From contig CM046008.1 of the NCBI GenBank assembly GCA_025175895.1, forward strand, positions 20,415,255 to 20,479,254: a stretch of 64,000 nt of DNA. Direction: 5' to 3'. Positions 23,730 to 33,944 of the stretch are shown piece after piece. The notes below the pieces were generated by a model that was given only the letters and a program-made list of their open reading frames with translations, was not told where the DNA came from and ran no database searches. Each line of letters begins with the position of its first letter. Within the stretch, counting starts at the first letter, position 1. Both the position numbers and the translations under genes were made by a program. Source of the DNA: Wurfbainia villosa. Its lineage: Eukaryota > Streptophyta > Magnoliopsida > Zingiberales > Zingiberaceae.

Positions 23730-24673
23730 ATCTCTGTTGGAATGTATACTGAAAGTCTAGCTCTTTTGTATGAACATTTTTATTTTGAAATAAGAATCAC
23801 ATGATCATTGATTGCACTTTATATTTACTATACGTGTGCATATTGTCTAATACTTTACATTGTAGATAACATGGTACTTGGTGTGGCACAGAAGATCATG
23901 TTATCAGTCCCTTGTAGAATATAAGTAGAGGCTCACAACCAAGATGGTTTTGGACAAACCATTGGCATGGTTGTAGTGTAGCTTGGTATTGTTTTGTCTT
24001 GAACATAGAGTTACACTAGTACACTTAGGTGTATTGAGCAGGACCGACATAGAGGTGATTCAATTTATTACTGACTACATAATTGAATCGGACCTCGGAT
24101 ATTATGTTGTACATGCTCTTAATCCCGATATAATAACGGGCACATGTACTTAGTATTTATTTCTTTGATTTACCAAAAGGTGAGATTTATATGGATTAAA
24201 TCAATATGCCCGGTAAGTTTGGAAATGATATTATTTACATGGTGTGCCGTTGATTATAGGAGGAAACTGTGTTCTATATATTAGGTTGATGATGTCCCCT
24301 TGAGGAGCTCATAAGGTTCATCATGTAAACTCTGCAGGTTGACTTAGTCAACATGATGATAAGGTTGAGTGGTACTACTCGAGGAGTTAGATGTTAATTG
24401 ATTGATGGTCAGTAAATCAATTAATTGATGGACATTCGATATCTTAAACACTGGGAGATGGATGTACAAATAATGTATGGAGCCCATATTAATTTATGGG
24501 GGTTGGTGAGGTAATTCAATGATGATCCTCTAGTGGAATGGAACATCATTGATGGATCAAGTTTGTGTGGTTCCGATCCATCGGGTGGCCAAGATCCAAC
24601 TCCTCCTCATGGTCCCTATCGTAGCCTAATATAATCCTCATGAAGCCTAGATCCAATGATGGAAAACAAAACT

Positions 24674-24889
24674 CTAGATCCGACGGTGGAGATTAAATCT
24701 CTAGATCCGACGGTTGAGATTAAATCTCTAGATCCGACGGTTGAGATTAAATCCCTAGATCCGATGGTGGAGATTAAATCTCTAGATCCGACAGTTGAGA
24801 TTAAATCTCTAGATCTGACGGTTGAGATTAAATCTCTAGAACCGACGGTTGAGATTAAAACCCTAGAACCGACGGTGGAGATTAAAACA
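24674..24889 (+). repeat. 27-bp tandem array in B+ LTR (8 units)
   Basis: Eight consecutive units of exactly 27 bp, each with the core GATCCGACGGTTGAGATTAA or close variants (GGTGGAG, GAACCG). Because 27 is divisible by three, both strands stay open through the array. The core contains CGGTTG, a MYB-type site. Confidence 0.93.
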
Positions 24890-24906
24890 AGGCTTAAGCC
24901 CAACTC

Positions 24907-24915
24907 TATAAAAGG
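24907..24915 (+). promoter_or_regulatory. Putative TATA box of B+ LTR
   Basis: TATAAAAGG directly downstream of the tandem array. The matching site in E is TATAAATA at 48776-48783. Confidence 0.55.
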
Positions 24916-25770
24916 GTGCTTAAGGTGGGCGGCAAGAAGTTGTTGGTTGGTTTTGGAGATTAGGGTTTTGCCTATCATAAGCTTGGGCGGCAAGAAACCC
25001 TAAGGAGGAAACCCTAAGGAGATTAGGGTTTGGTTGGGCGGCTAGGGTTTGGAAGGTAAGGTGGGCGGCAACTATAGGAGAGGTGCTCTTCTTCTTCCTA
25101 AGGTGTTGCTGGCTCCTATCTCTTTTCCCTCTACCTTGGTCGGCGCTCAACCTATTCCTCTTCTCCTCTTCTTTTCCTCTTGGCTGGCGGCACAAAGGAG
25201 CTAGGGATTGTTCCCTTGTTCGGTTCCTTGGTTGGCCATCTTGTTCTCTCTATTCTTGGGGCCGGCGGCATCAAGCTTTTGTGGCTTGGTGGTTGGCTCA
25301 AGCAAGAAGGGAAGGAGAGTTCTTCTTTCTTTTGATTGAAGAAGATCTAGGAAGCTTCAACTTGTGGAGGATCTTCGCCCACATGAAGTCTACAAGGAGG
25401 TTAGGACATACGATAGAAGATCGAGAGGTATAAAAGTTTTACAAGTTTTATTATTGATCTTTGTATGTTCTTATTAATATGTTTGTATGTGTTGATTATA
25501 CATGTCTACATCCATATGTATTTGTATAATCATGGACCCCGAAGATAAACACAAAAACCGGCGATCCGTCCGTCGTCTCTTCCGCGGCTAACCGACTAGA
25601 AGAGTTTGGTTGCTTGAACAAATAGTTTGTTCAAGCGATCGCTCAAGTCGTTAGCACGACGACGAATTAGTTGAGCTTAGGAAACTCATCCCATCCGGAT
25701 TAGTTTTCATTAGTGAAATTTTAATCTGGGGACATGGGAGCCAACGAGCCTCCGAGCAATTCCATTAAAT

Positions 25771-25782
25771 TGGTATCAGAGC
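25771..25782 (+). other. Primer-binding site of B+
   Basis: TGGTATCAGAGC, six bases after the LTR end. Confidence 0.9.
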
Positions 25783-26829
25783 CAATTTCTTCTGGCTTTT
25801 GTGTGTTTCTGATTACTTTCATGCACTTATCATATATTGTATATGCCGGATGATAGTAGGATGTGCGTAGGATAACTTTTTGGTTGCAGGCATAAGATCC
25901 AACTATTATGGTTATATATGTGTGTATGTGATTGCATGTGTGTGTGATTGTATATTATTTGAATCCTCGGGGTTGACGAGGCTAAATTGGTATTTAATTT
26001 TTGTAATTAAATATGACATTGTTTAGCGACTTATTTTAGTTTACTTTCGATCTAGATTATTTGTACACTCCTTCGTGGAGTATAGGATCGATGGATGTAA
26101 ATTAAAATAGTTTATCTTGGCTCGGATCTCTTTGGTGACTTGCGCACGGGAAAAGGTGGAGCGGACAAGGTGGCGACACGACGGGACGTATATTGGAGAA
26201 CAATGTCATAATAGTTGGGAAAATTCTTTTTTTCCATATTTATTGCTGATTTGTTTTATATGCATGTTGTGTGTGCTTGAAAATTCCTCACTGACAATTT
26301 ACTAAGTGGGAGAGGGACATTTTAATTAATTCCCGTGACCTCCATTACAATTTGACGTGTGATGCAACAAACTTGCGCATCAGCTCTGAGTGCCTTCCTC
26401 CCCATAGGATGAGTTTGTCTGCGGATCACTAGGTCAAATAATGGTTATAGGAAATTATTTAGGAGCATGTGTACTTCCCCATCGGTAAGGCACATAATCC
26501 GAGATAATTCCCTTAGTATCGTGTAATGGTGTACACTTAGATGCAAATAAAAAGTATCCTCCCCATCGGAGTCACTACTTTTATTTGTAGGGACAAAGAG
26601 GAACCAACTATTAATTTTATTTGTCAAAAAGTAAGGTTGACAAGATAATAAAATTAATGGGTTAAACCTCCTCTTACAAATGTAGAATTCGTATACGTCC
26701 ACACTATCGTGGCATGCGATATTCTCGGTGTTTTGAGGTGTTGGTTGATTTCAAAATTTTATTGTTTGAGGAATCAATAATTTTTTGAAATCTACAGTAA
26801 TGATCAATGTGATTCTTAGGATTTTCAAA
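25783..26829 (+). other. B+ leader (PBS to gag)
   Basis: Non-coding, about 1.05 kb, conserved in E (49634-50678) and B- (44151-45117 plus 63395-63482). It carries conserved hairpins (CCTCGGGGTTGACGAGG; GTATTTAATT paired with AATTAAATA) and a purine run AAGTGGGAGAGGGA at 26304-26317 that copies the 3' polypurine tract. Confidence 0.65.
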
Positions 26830-27160
26830 AATGACTTTCAGTCCACTTACTATGATACTAAAGGAAAATAAACTTACTATACATAATTATGATGATTGGA
26901 AAAGGAATCCTGATATTGTCTTAACTGTTAAAGAGTGTCCTCAAGCCATGGTTTCTCAAAAAGGTTTCTACTTCTAAGCCGAAAGGCAAGAAGAAGGAGA
27001 AACAAGGTGGAGCAAAGGTGGTGGGAGGATCTCAAGGAGGAGTGAAGAAGCCGAAAGGCAAGTACTTCACTTACAAGTAGGATGGACATTGGAAGAAGGA
27101 CTGTCCCAGTCCGAAACAAAACAAAGGTATATCCTTTGGTCTAGTCATTGAAACATGGTT
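26830..27160 (+). pseudogene. B+ gag, internally deleted
   Basis: The start (FSPLTMILKENKLT, then DWKRNPDIVLTVKECP) is followed directly by the C-terminal part (AMVSQK, then SKPKGKKKEKQGG), so roughly 150 codons of the capsid region present in the B- gag are missing. The zinc knuckle reads YFTYK followed by a stop and GHWKKDC, so its first Cys residues are changed. No functional particle protein is expected. Confidence 0.85.
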
Positions 27161-27164
27161 AGCG

Positions 27165-30100
27165 GTGTTATCTACCAGTACCTGGTGTGTAGATACAGGA
27201 GCCACTGATCATGTCTGCAATACTTTACAGAGGATCCAGGAAACCCGACGACTAGCTGAGGGAGAGATTACCGTCTTCATGGGCAATGCTTCAAAGGTGG
27301 CGGCTATTGCAGTGGGAGACGTTTATTTATCTTTTGATAGGAATAAAGTTTTGGTTTTGAGAAATTGTCTTTATGTACCTACTTTTAGAAAGAATCTAAT
27401 TTCAGTTTCTAAATTGTTTCTGGATGGATATTCTGTTTCTTTTAATGACAAAGTTGTTATAAAAAGGAATAGGGAGATTATCTGTTCTGGTACATTGGTT
27501 GGCAATTTGTACACTCTTGAACCGAAAACTCCCACGATGCATATAGAAGTGAATAACTCATCTTCTAAGTCTAATAAGAGAAAAGAACCTTCAAAAATGA
27601 ACCAGACATATCTTTGGCACCTAAGACTTGGTCATATTAACCTGAGTAGAATTCAAAGGTTGATAGCTGATGGACCCTTGGGTTTATTAGTGGAGGAAGA
27701 TCTCCCAACCTGCGAGTCTTGCTTGGAAGGTAAGATGACCAAGAGGTCTTTTAAGGCTAAGGGGTATAGAGCCAAAGATGTATTGGAATTGGTTCATTCT
27801 GATTTGTGCGATCCTATGTCTATCCAGGCTAGAGGTGGCTTTGAATACTTTGTCTCTTTTATAGACGATTATTCAAGGTATGGATACATTTACTTGATGC
27901 ACCGCAAGTCTGAATGCTTTGACAGGTTCAAAGAATTCAAGGCTAATGTGGAGAACCGTCAAGGTAAAAGTATCAAGACACTACGATCTGATCGTGGTGG
28001 CGAGTACCTCTTGGGAGAGTTTAGGAGTTACTTATCAGAGGCTGGGATTCAATCCCAATTGTCCGCACCTGGCACACCCCAGCAGAATGGTGTGGCGGAG
28101 CGAAGGAATAGGACTCTTATGGAGATGGTCAGATCAATGATGAGTTATTCTGAGTTACCTGATTCATTCTGGGGGTTTGCTCTGGAAACGACAGCACACA
28201 TTCTGAACTTGGTTCCATCTAAGTCAGTACCCTCTACTCTCACAGAATTGTGGACTGGGTGAAAGGCTAGTCTAAGACATATTCGAATTTGGGGTAGTCC
28301 AGCACATGTGCTGAAGGGAGATGCTGGTAAGTTGGAATCTCGTACAGAAGTATGCTTGTTTGTTGGATACCCTAAGGGAATGAAGGGTGGTTTGTTCTAT
28401 AGTCCTAGAGATCAGAAGGTGATCGTGAGTACGAATGCCAGATTTCTAGAGGAGGACTATGTGATGAACCACAAGCCCACGAGTAGGATTGTTCTTGAGG
28501 AGTTGACAGGGGAAGTCCCGACTTCAGTACCACCGGTACAAGAGGAAATACCACAAGTCACTGCACCACGGGTCACTGAGCATACACAGGAGGCACCTCG
28601 TCATAGTGGGAGGGTTGTTAGACAACTAGAGAGATTCATGTTCTTGGGAGAGTCTTCGGACTTAGTCCCTGGTAAACATGAACCTGATCCCTGGACATAT
28701 GACGAGGCACTCCAAGATAGAGATGCGATATCTTGGCAAAGAGCGATGAATTCAGAGATAGAATCTATGGATTCTAATCATGTCTGGGAGCTAGTAGAAC
28801 CACCCGATGGTGTGAAAGCCATTGGATGCAAGTGGATCTACAAGAGAAAGAGAGGAGTAGACGCGATGGTTGAGACCTTCAAAGCTAGGCTTGTTGCGAA
28901 AGGGTATACTCAGAAAGAGGGTATCGATTATAAGGAGTCCTTTTCGCCGGTAGCTATTCTTAAGTCTATCCGGATTCTCTTATCTATTGCTGCTCATGAG
29001 GATTATGAGATTTGGCAGATGGATGTCAAGATAGCTTTCCTTAATGGAAGTCTTGAGGAAAACATCTATATGAAGCAACCAGAGAGATTCATTGCAAAGG
29101 GCAAAGAGCATCTTGTATGTAAGTTTAATCGGTCCATTTATGGATTGAAGAAAGCTTCTAGATCTTGGAACATCTGCTTTGATGAGGTAATCCAGTCATA
29201 TGGATTTATTCAAAGTTCGGATGAGCCTTGTGTATATAAGAGATGTGATGGAAACGTAGTGGTATTTCTTGTACTATATGTAGATGACATTTTGTTAGTT
29301 GGAAACAATATCAGAGTGTTATCAGATGTAAGGGTATGGTTGTCCAAACAGTTTGATATGAAGGACTTGGGAGAAGTGGGACACATCCTTGGGATCAAGG
29401 TAATAAGGGATCGCAAGAAAAGGATGTTGTGCTTATCTCAAGCTTCATACATTGACACTATCCTGGATCGTTTTAGCATGCAGAACTACAAGAAAGGTTT
29501 TCTACCTTTTAGGCATGGAGTACCTTTATCTAAAGAGATGTGTCCCAAAACATAAAAGGAGATAGAGGAGATGAAGGCGCTTCCTTATGCTTCGACAGTA
29601 GGAAGCCTCATGTATGCTATGCCATGTACGAGACCAGATATCTGCTTTGTCGCGAGCATGGTTAGCAGATATCAGAGTAATCCTGGATAGGGACATTGGA
29701 CTACGGTAAAGCATATATTGAAGTACCTAAGAAGGACTAGGGATTATATGCTGGTTTACCGGGCAGATCAATTAGTCCTTGTGGGTTACACAGATTCTGA
29801 TTTCCAATCAGATAGGGACAACAGTAAGTCTACCTCGAGGTTTGTGTTTACTTTTGGAGGTGGAGCCATAGTATGGAGGAGTGTCAAGCAAAAATGTGTG
29901 GCGGACTCTACCATGGAAGCTGAGTATTTGGCAGCCTCTGAGGCAGCCAAGGAAGCTGTATGGCTCAGGAACTTCTTGATTGACTTGGATGTGATTCTTG
30001 GTTTGCCCAGAACTATCATAATTTATTGTGATAACAGTGGTGCAGTTGCAAACTCGAAGGAACCACGAGCCCATAAGGCGAGTAAACACATAGAGTGCAA

Positions 30101-30257
30101 GTACCACCTGATACGAGAGATCGTAAAGCGAGGAGAAGTAGCTGTCACCAAGATTGCATCAGAGGATAACCTGGCGGATCCATTCACTAAGGCCCTTCCA
30201 GCGAAAGCGTTTGATAGGCATGTGGAGGACATGGGGATCAGATGTATGGCAGTGTGA
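27165..30257 (+). pseudogene. B+ pol polyprotein, one frame with three stops
   Basis: Protease (WCVDTGATDHVCN), GAG-pre-integrase (LWHLRLGHINLSRIQ), integrase zinc site (CESCLEGK), integrase core with Asp in ELVHSDLCDP, Asp in LRSDRGGEYL and Glu in NGVAERRNRTL, RT with YGLKKASRSWN and YVDD at 29277-29288, RNase H with GYTDSDFQSD, STMEAEYLAASEAAKEA and YCDNSGAVANSKEP. All share one frame; stops lie at 28260-28262 (TGA), 29553-29555 (TAA) and 29688-29690 (TAG). About 1030 codons, close to full length. It is the best preserved pol in the window. All catalytic residues of the triad and YVDD remain. Confidence 0.92.
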
Positions 30258-30278
30258 TGACAGCATAGTCTTTTAGTT

Positions 30279-30299
30279 TATGTGGGAGATTGTTGGAAT
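30279..30299 (+). other. B+ polypurine tract and 9-bp LTR stub
   Basis: TATGTGGGAGAT leads into TGTTGGAAT (30291-30299), the first nine bases of the LTR. The next base departs from the LTR and matches gag-protease sequence. Confidence 0.88.
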
Positions 30300-31329
30300 T
30301 GTTTAGTTGTTGAAACATGTTTAGCAGTGTTATCTACCAGTACCTGGTGTGTAGATACAGGAGCCACTGATCATGTCTGCAATACTTTGCAGGGGTTCCA
30401 AGAAACCCGACGACTAGCTGAGGGAGAGATTACCGTCTTCATGGGCAATGCTTCAAAGGTGGCGGCTATTGCAGTGGGAGACATTTATTTATCTTTTGAT
30501 AGGAATAAAGTTTTGGTTTTGAGAAATTGTCTTTATGTACCTACTTTTAGAAAGAATCTAATTTCAGTTTCTAAATTGTTTCTGGATGGATATTCTGTTT
30601 CTTTTAATGACAAAGTTGTTATAAAAAGGAATAGGGAGATTATCTGTTCTGGTACATTGGTTGGCAATTTGTATACTCTTGAACCGAAAACTCCCACGAT
30701 GCATATAGAAGTAAATAACTCATCTTCTAAGTCTAATAAGAGAAAAGAACTTTCGAAAATGAACCAGACATATCTTTGGCACCTAAGACTTGGTCATATT
30801 AACCTGAGTAGAATTCAAAGGTTGATAGCTGATGGACCCTTGGGTTCATTAGTGGTGGAAGATCTCCCAACCTGCGAGTCTTTCTTGGAAGGTAAGATGA
30901 CCAAGAGGCCTTTTAAGGCTAAGGGGTATAGAGCCAAAGATGTATTTGAATTGGTTCATTTTGATTTGTGCGGTCCTATGTCTATCCAGGCTAGAGGTGG
31001 CTTTGAATACTTTGTCTCTTTTATAGATGATTATTCAAGGTATGAATACATTTACTTGATGCGCCGCAAGTCTGAATGCTTTGACAGGTTCAAAGAATTC
31101 AAGGCTGATGTGGAGAACCGTCAAGGTAAAAGTATCAAGACACTACGATCTGATCGTGGTGGCGAGTACCTCTTGGGAGAGTTTAGGAGTTACTTATCAG
31201 AGGCTGGGATTCAATCCCAATTGTCCGCACCTGGCACACCCCAGCAGAATGGTGTGGCGGAGCGAAGGAATAGGACTCTTATGGAGATGGTCAGATCGAT
31301 GATGAGTTATTCTGAGTTACCTGATTCGT
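30300..31329 (+). pseudogene. Extra B-family fragment: gag end, protease, integrase core
   Basis: It repeats 27135-28168 of B+ with few substitutions (open frame 30282-31337): protease WCVDTGATDHVCN, GAG-pre-integrase, and an integrase core with LRSDRGGEYL and NGVAERRNRTL. CESF replaces CESC in the zinc site. It breaks off at SYSELPDS, where reverse-complement LTR sequence begins. It is not a simple copy of B+, since its gag-end wording matches B- more closely. Confidence 0.88.
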
Positions 31330-31394
31330 CAAAATAAAAATGTTCATACAAAAGAGCTAGGCTTTCAGTATACATTCCAACAATATCCCACTTA
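31330..31394 (-). repeat. B- 3' LTR stub (53 bp) and polypurine tract
   Basis: 31330-31382 is the reverse complement of the first 53 bases of the LTR (TGTTGGAATGTATACTGAAAG onward). The polypurine tract AAGTGGGATAT is at 31383-31394 on the minus strand. Confidence 0.88.
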
Positions 31395-31415
31395 TACTAA
31401 AAGACTATGCTGTCA

Positions 31416-32906
31416 TTATACTGCCATACATCTGATCCCCATGTCCTCCACATGCCTATCAAACGCTTTCGCTGGAAGGGTCTTAGTGAATGGATATGCC
31501 AGGTTATCCTCTGATGCAATCTTGGCGACAGCTACTTCTACCTCCTTTACGATTTCTCGTATCAGGTGGTACTTGCGCTCTATGAATTTACTTACCTTAT
31601 GGGCTCGTGGTTCCTTCGAGTTTGCAACTACACCATTATTATCACAATAAATTGTGATATTTCTGGGCAAACCAAAAATCACATCCAAGTCCATCAAGAA
31701 GTTCCTGAGCCATACAACTTCCTTAGCTGCCTCAGAGGCTGCCACATACTCAGCTTCCATGGTAGAGTCCACCTCGCATTTTTTCTTTACACTCCTCCAT
31801 ACTATGACTCCACCTCCAAAAGTAAACACAAACCCCGAGGTAGACTTACTGTTATCCCTATCTGATTGTAAATCAGAATCCCTGTAACCCACAGGGACTA
31901 GTTGATCTGCCCGGTAAATCAGCATATAATCCCTAGTCCTTCTCAGGTACTTCAATATATGCTTTACCGCAATCCAATGTCCCTGTCTAGGATTACTCTG
32001 ATATCTGCTAACCATGCCCACGGCAAAGCAAATATCTGGTCTCGTACATAGCATAGCATACATGAGGCTTCCTACTGACGAAGCATAAGGAACTGCCTTC
32101 ATCTCCTCTATCTCCTTTGATGTTTTGGGACACATCTCTTTAGATAAAGGTACTCCATGCCTAAAAGGTAGAAAACCTTTCTTAGAGTTCTGCATGCTAA
32201 AACGATCAAGGATAGTGTCAATGTATGAAGCTTGAGATAAGCACAACATCCTTTTCTTGCGATCCCTTATTACCTTGATCCCAAGGATGTGTCCCACTTC
32301 TCCTAAGTCCTTCATATCAAACTGTTTGGACAATCATATCCTTACGTCTGATAACACTCTGATATTGTTACCAACTAACAAAATGTCATCTACGTATAGT
32401 ACAAGAAATACCACTACGTTTCCATCACATCTCTTGTATACACAAGGCTCATCCGGACTTTGAATAAATCCATATGACTGGATTACCTCATCAAAGCGGA
32501 TGTTCCAAGATCTAGAAGCTTGCTTCAATACATAAATGGACCGATTAAGCTTATACACAAGATGCTCTTTGCCCTTTGCAATGAATCCCTCTGGTTGCTT
32601 CATATAGATGTTTTCCTCAAGACTTTCGTTAAGGAAAGCTGTCTTGACATCCATCTGCCAAATCTCATAATCCTCATGAGTAGCAATAGATAAGAGAATC
32701 CGGATAGACTTAAGCATAGCTACCGGTGAAAAGGTCTCCTCATAATCGATACCCTCTTTCTGAGTATACCCTTTCGCAACAAGCCTAGCTATGAAGGTCT
32801 CAACCTTCCCGTCTACTCCTCTCTTTCTCTTGTAGATCCACTTGCATCCAATGTCTTTCACACCATCAGGTGGTTCTACTAGCTCCCAGACATGATTAGA
32901 ATCCAT
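31416..32906 (-). pseudogene. B- RT and RNase H, one stop
   Basis: On the minus strand: VWELVEPPDGVKDIGCKWIY, MDVKTAFLNESL, YVLKQASRSWNIRFDEV, catalytic YVDD at 32385-32396, then a TGA at 32334-32336 and, in the same frame, KQFDMKDLGEVGHILGIKV, MYAMLCTRPDICFAVGMVSRY and RNase H motifs (YRDSDLQSD, STMEAEYVAASEAAKEV, YCDNNGVVANSKEP). The usual TDSD Asp position reads RDSD here, a change in a metal-binding region. It is otherwise nearly full length. Confidence 0.9.
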
Positions 32907-33944
32907 AGATTCTATCTATGAATTCATCGCTCTTTGCCAAGATACCGCATCTCTATCTTGGAGTGCCTCTTCATATGTCCAGGGATCAGGTTCATGTTTA
33001 CCAGGGACTAAGTCCGAAGACTCTCCCAAGAACATGAATCTCTCGGGTTGTCTAACAACCCTTCCACTATGACGAGGTGCCTCCTGTATGCTCAGACACG
33101 CGTGCTGACTTATGGTATTTCCTCTTGTACCTGGTACCAAGCCTGACTTCCCCTGTCAACTCCTCAAGAACAATCCTACTCGTGGGCTTGTGGTTCATCA
33201 CATAGTCCTCCTCTAGAAATCTGGCATTCGTACTCACGATCACCTTCAGATCTCTAGGACTATAGAACAAACCACCCTTCGTTCCCTTAGGGTAGCCAAC
33301 AAACAAGCGTACTTTTGTACGAGATTCCAACTTACCAGCATCTCCCTTCAGCACATGTGCTGGACTACACCAAATCCGAATATGTCTTAGACTAGGCTTT
33401 CGCCCAGTCCACAATTCTGTGGGAGTAGAAGGTACTGACTTAGATGGAACCAAGTTCAGAATGTGTGCTGCCGTTTCCAAAGCAAACCCCTAGAACAAAT
33501 CAGGTAACTCAGAATAACTCATCATCGATCTGACCATCTCCATAAGAGTCCTATTCCTTCGCTCTGCCACACCATTCTACTGGGGTGTGCCAGGTGCGGA
33601 CAATTGGGATTGAATCCCAACCTCTGATAAGTAACTCCTAAACTCTCCCAATAGGTACTCGCCACCACGATCAGATCGTAGTGTCTTAATACATTTACCT
33701 TGACGGTTCTCCACATCAGCCTTGAATTCTTTGAACCTGTCAAAGCATTCAGACTTGCGGCGCATCAAGTAAATGAATGCATACCTTGAATAATCGTCTA
33801 TAAAAGAGACAAAGTATTCAAAGCCACCTCTAGCCTGGATAGACATAGGACCGCACAAATCAGAATAAACCAATTCCAATACATCTTTGTCTCTATACCC
33901 CTTAGTCTTAAAAGGCCTCTTGGTCATCTTACCTGCCAAGAAAG
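32907..33944 (-). pseudogene. B- integrase, broken, cut by C
   Basis: Minus-strand frames show KMTKRPFKTKGYRDKDVLEL, an Asp in VYSDLCGP, an Asp in LRSDRGGEYL, a stop just before NGVAERRNRTL (about 33578), then the C-terminal VRLFVGYPKGTKGGLFYSPR and a frameshift near 33100. The upstream zinc-binding part continues beyond C at 42773. The first GAAAG of the C target is 33940-33944. Confidence 0.88.
33940..33944. other. Target site duplication of C, left copy (GAAAG)
   Basis: Repeated at 42768-42772. Removing C and one copy restores the integrase reading seen in B+. Confidence 0.95.

Larger units (their letters stand above)
23735..25764 (+). repeat. B+ 5' LTR (2030 bp)
   Basis: It begins TGTTGGAATGTATACTG and aligns with the E LTRs (47168 and 54138). 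It ends about six bases before the PBS. It includes a 27-bp tandem array, a TATA-like TATAAAAGG at 24907-24915 and four teloboxes at 24960-25031. Open frames at 24656-25433 follow the repeat and are not genes. Confidence 0.9.
23735..30299 (+). mobile_element. Ty1/copia element 'B+', 3' LTR almost absent
   Basis: Contains a complete 5' LTR, PBS, leader, deleted gag, near-intact pol and polypurine tract. Only 9 bp of the 3' LTR remain (30291-30299) before a jump into internal sequence of another copy. B+, B- and E form one family. The right target duplication is not identifiable. Confidence 0.88.

Noticed and set aside
24656..25003. Open frame of LDPTVEIKS-like repeats as a repeat protein
   Set aside because: It is a by-product of a 27-bp tandem array, which stays open on both strands. 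The E copies with 26-bp units do not keep the frame.
24995..25031. Interstitial telomere tract
   Set aside because: Only separated single telobox units, not a run of perfect telomere repeats.
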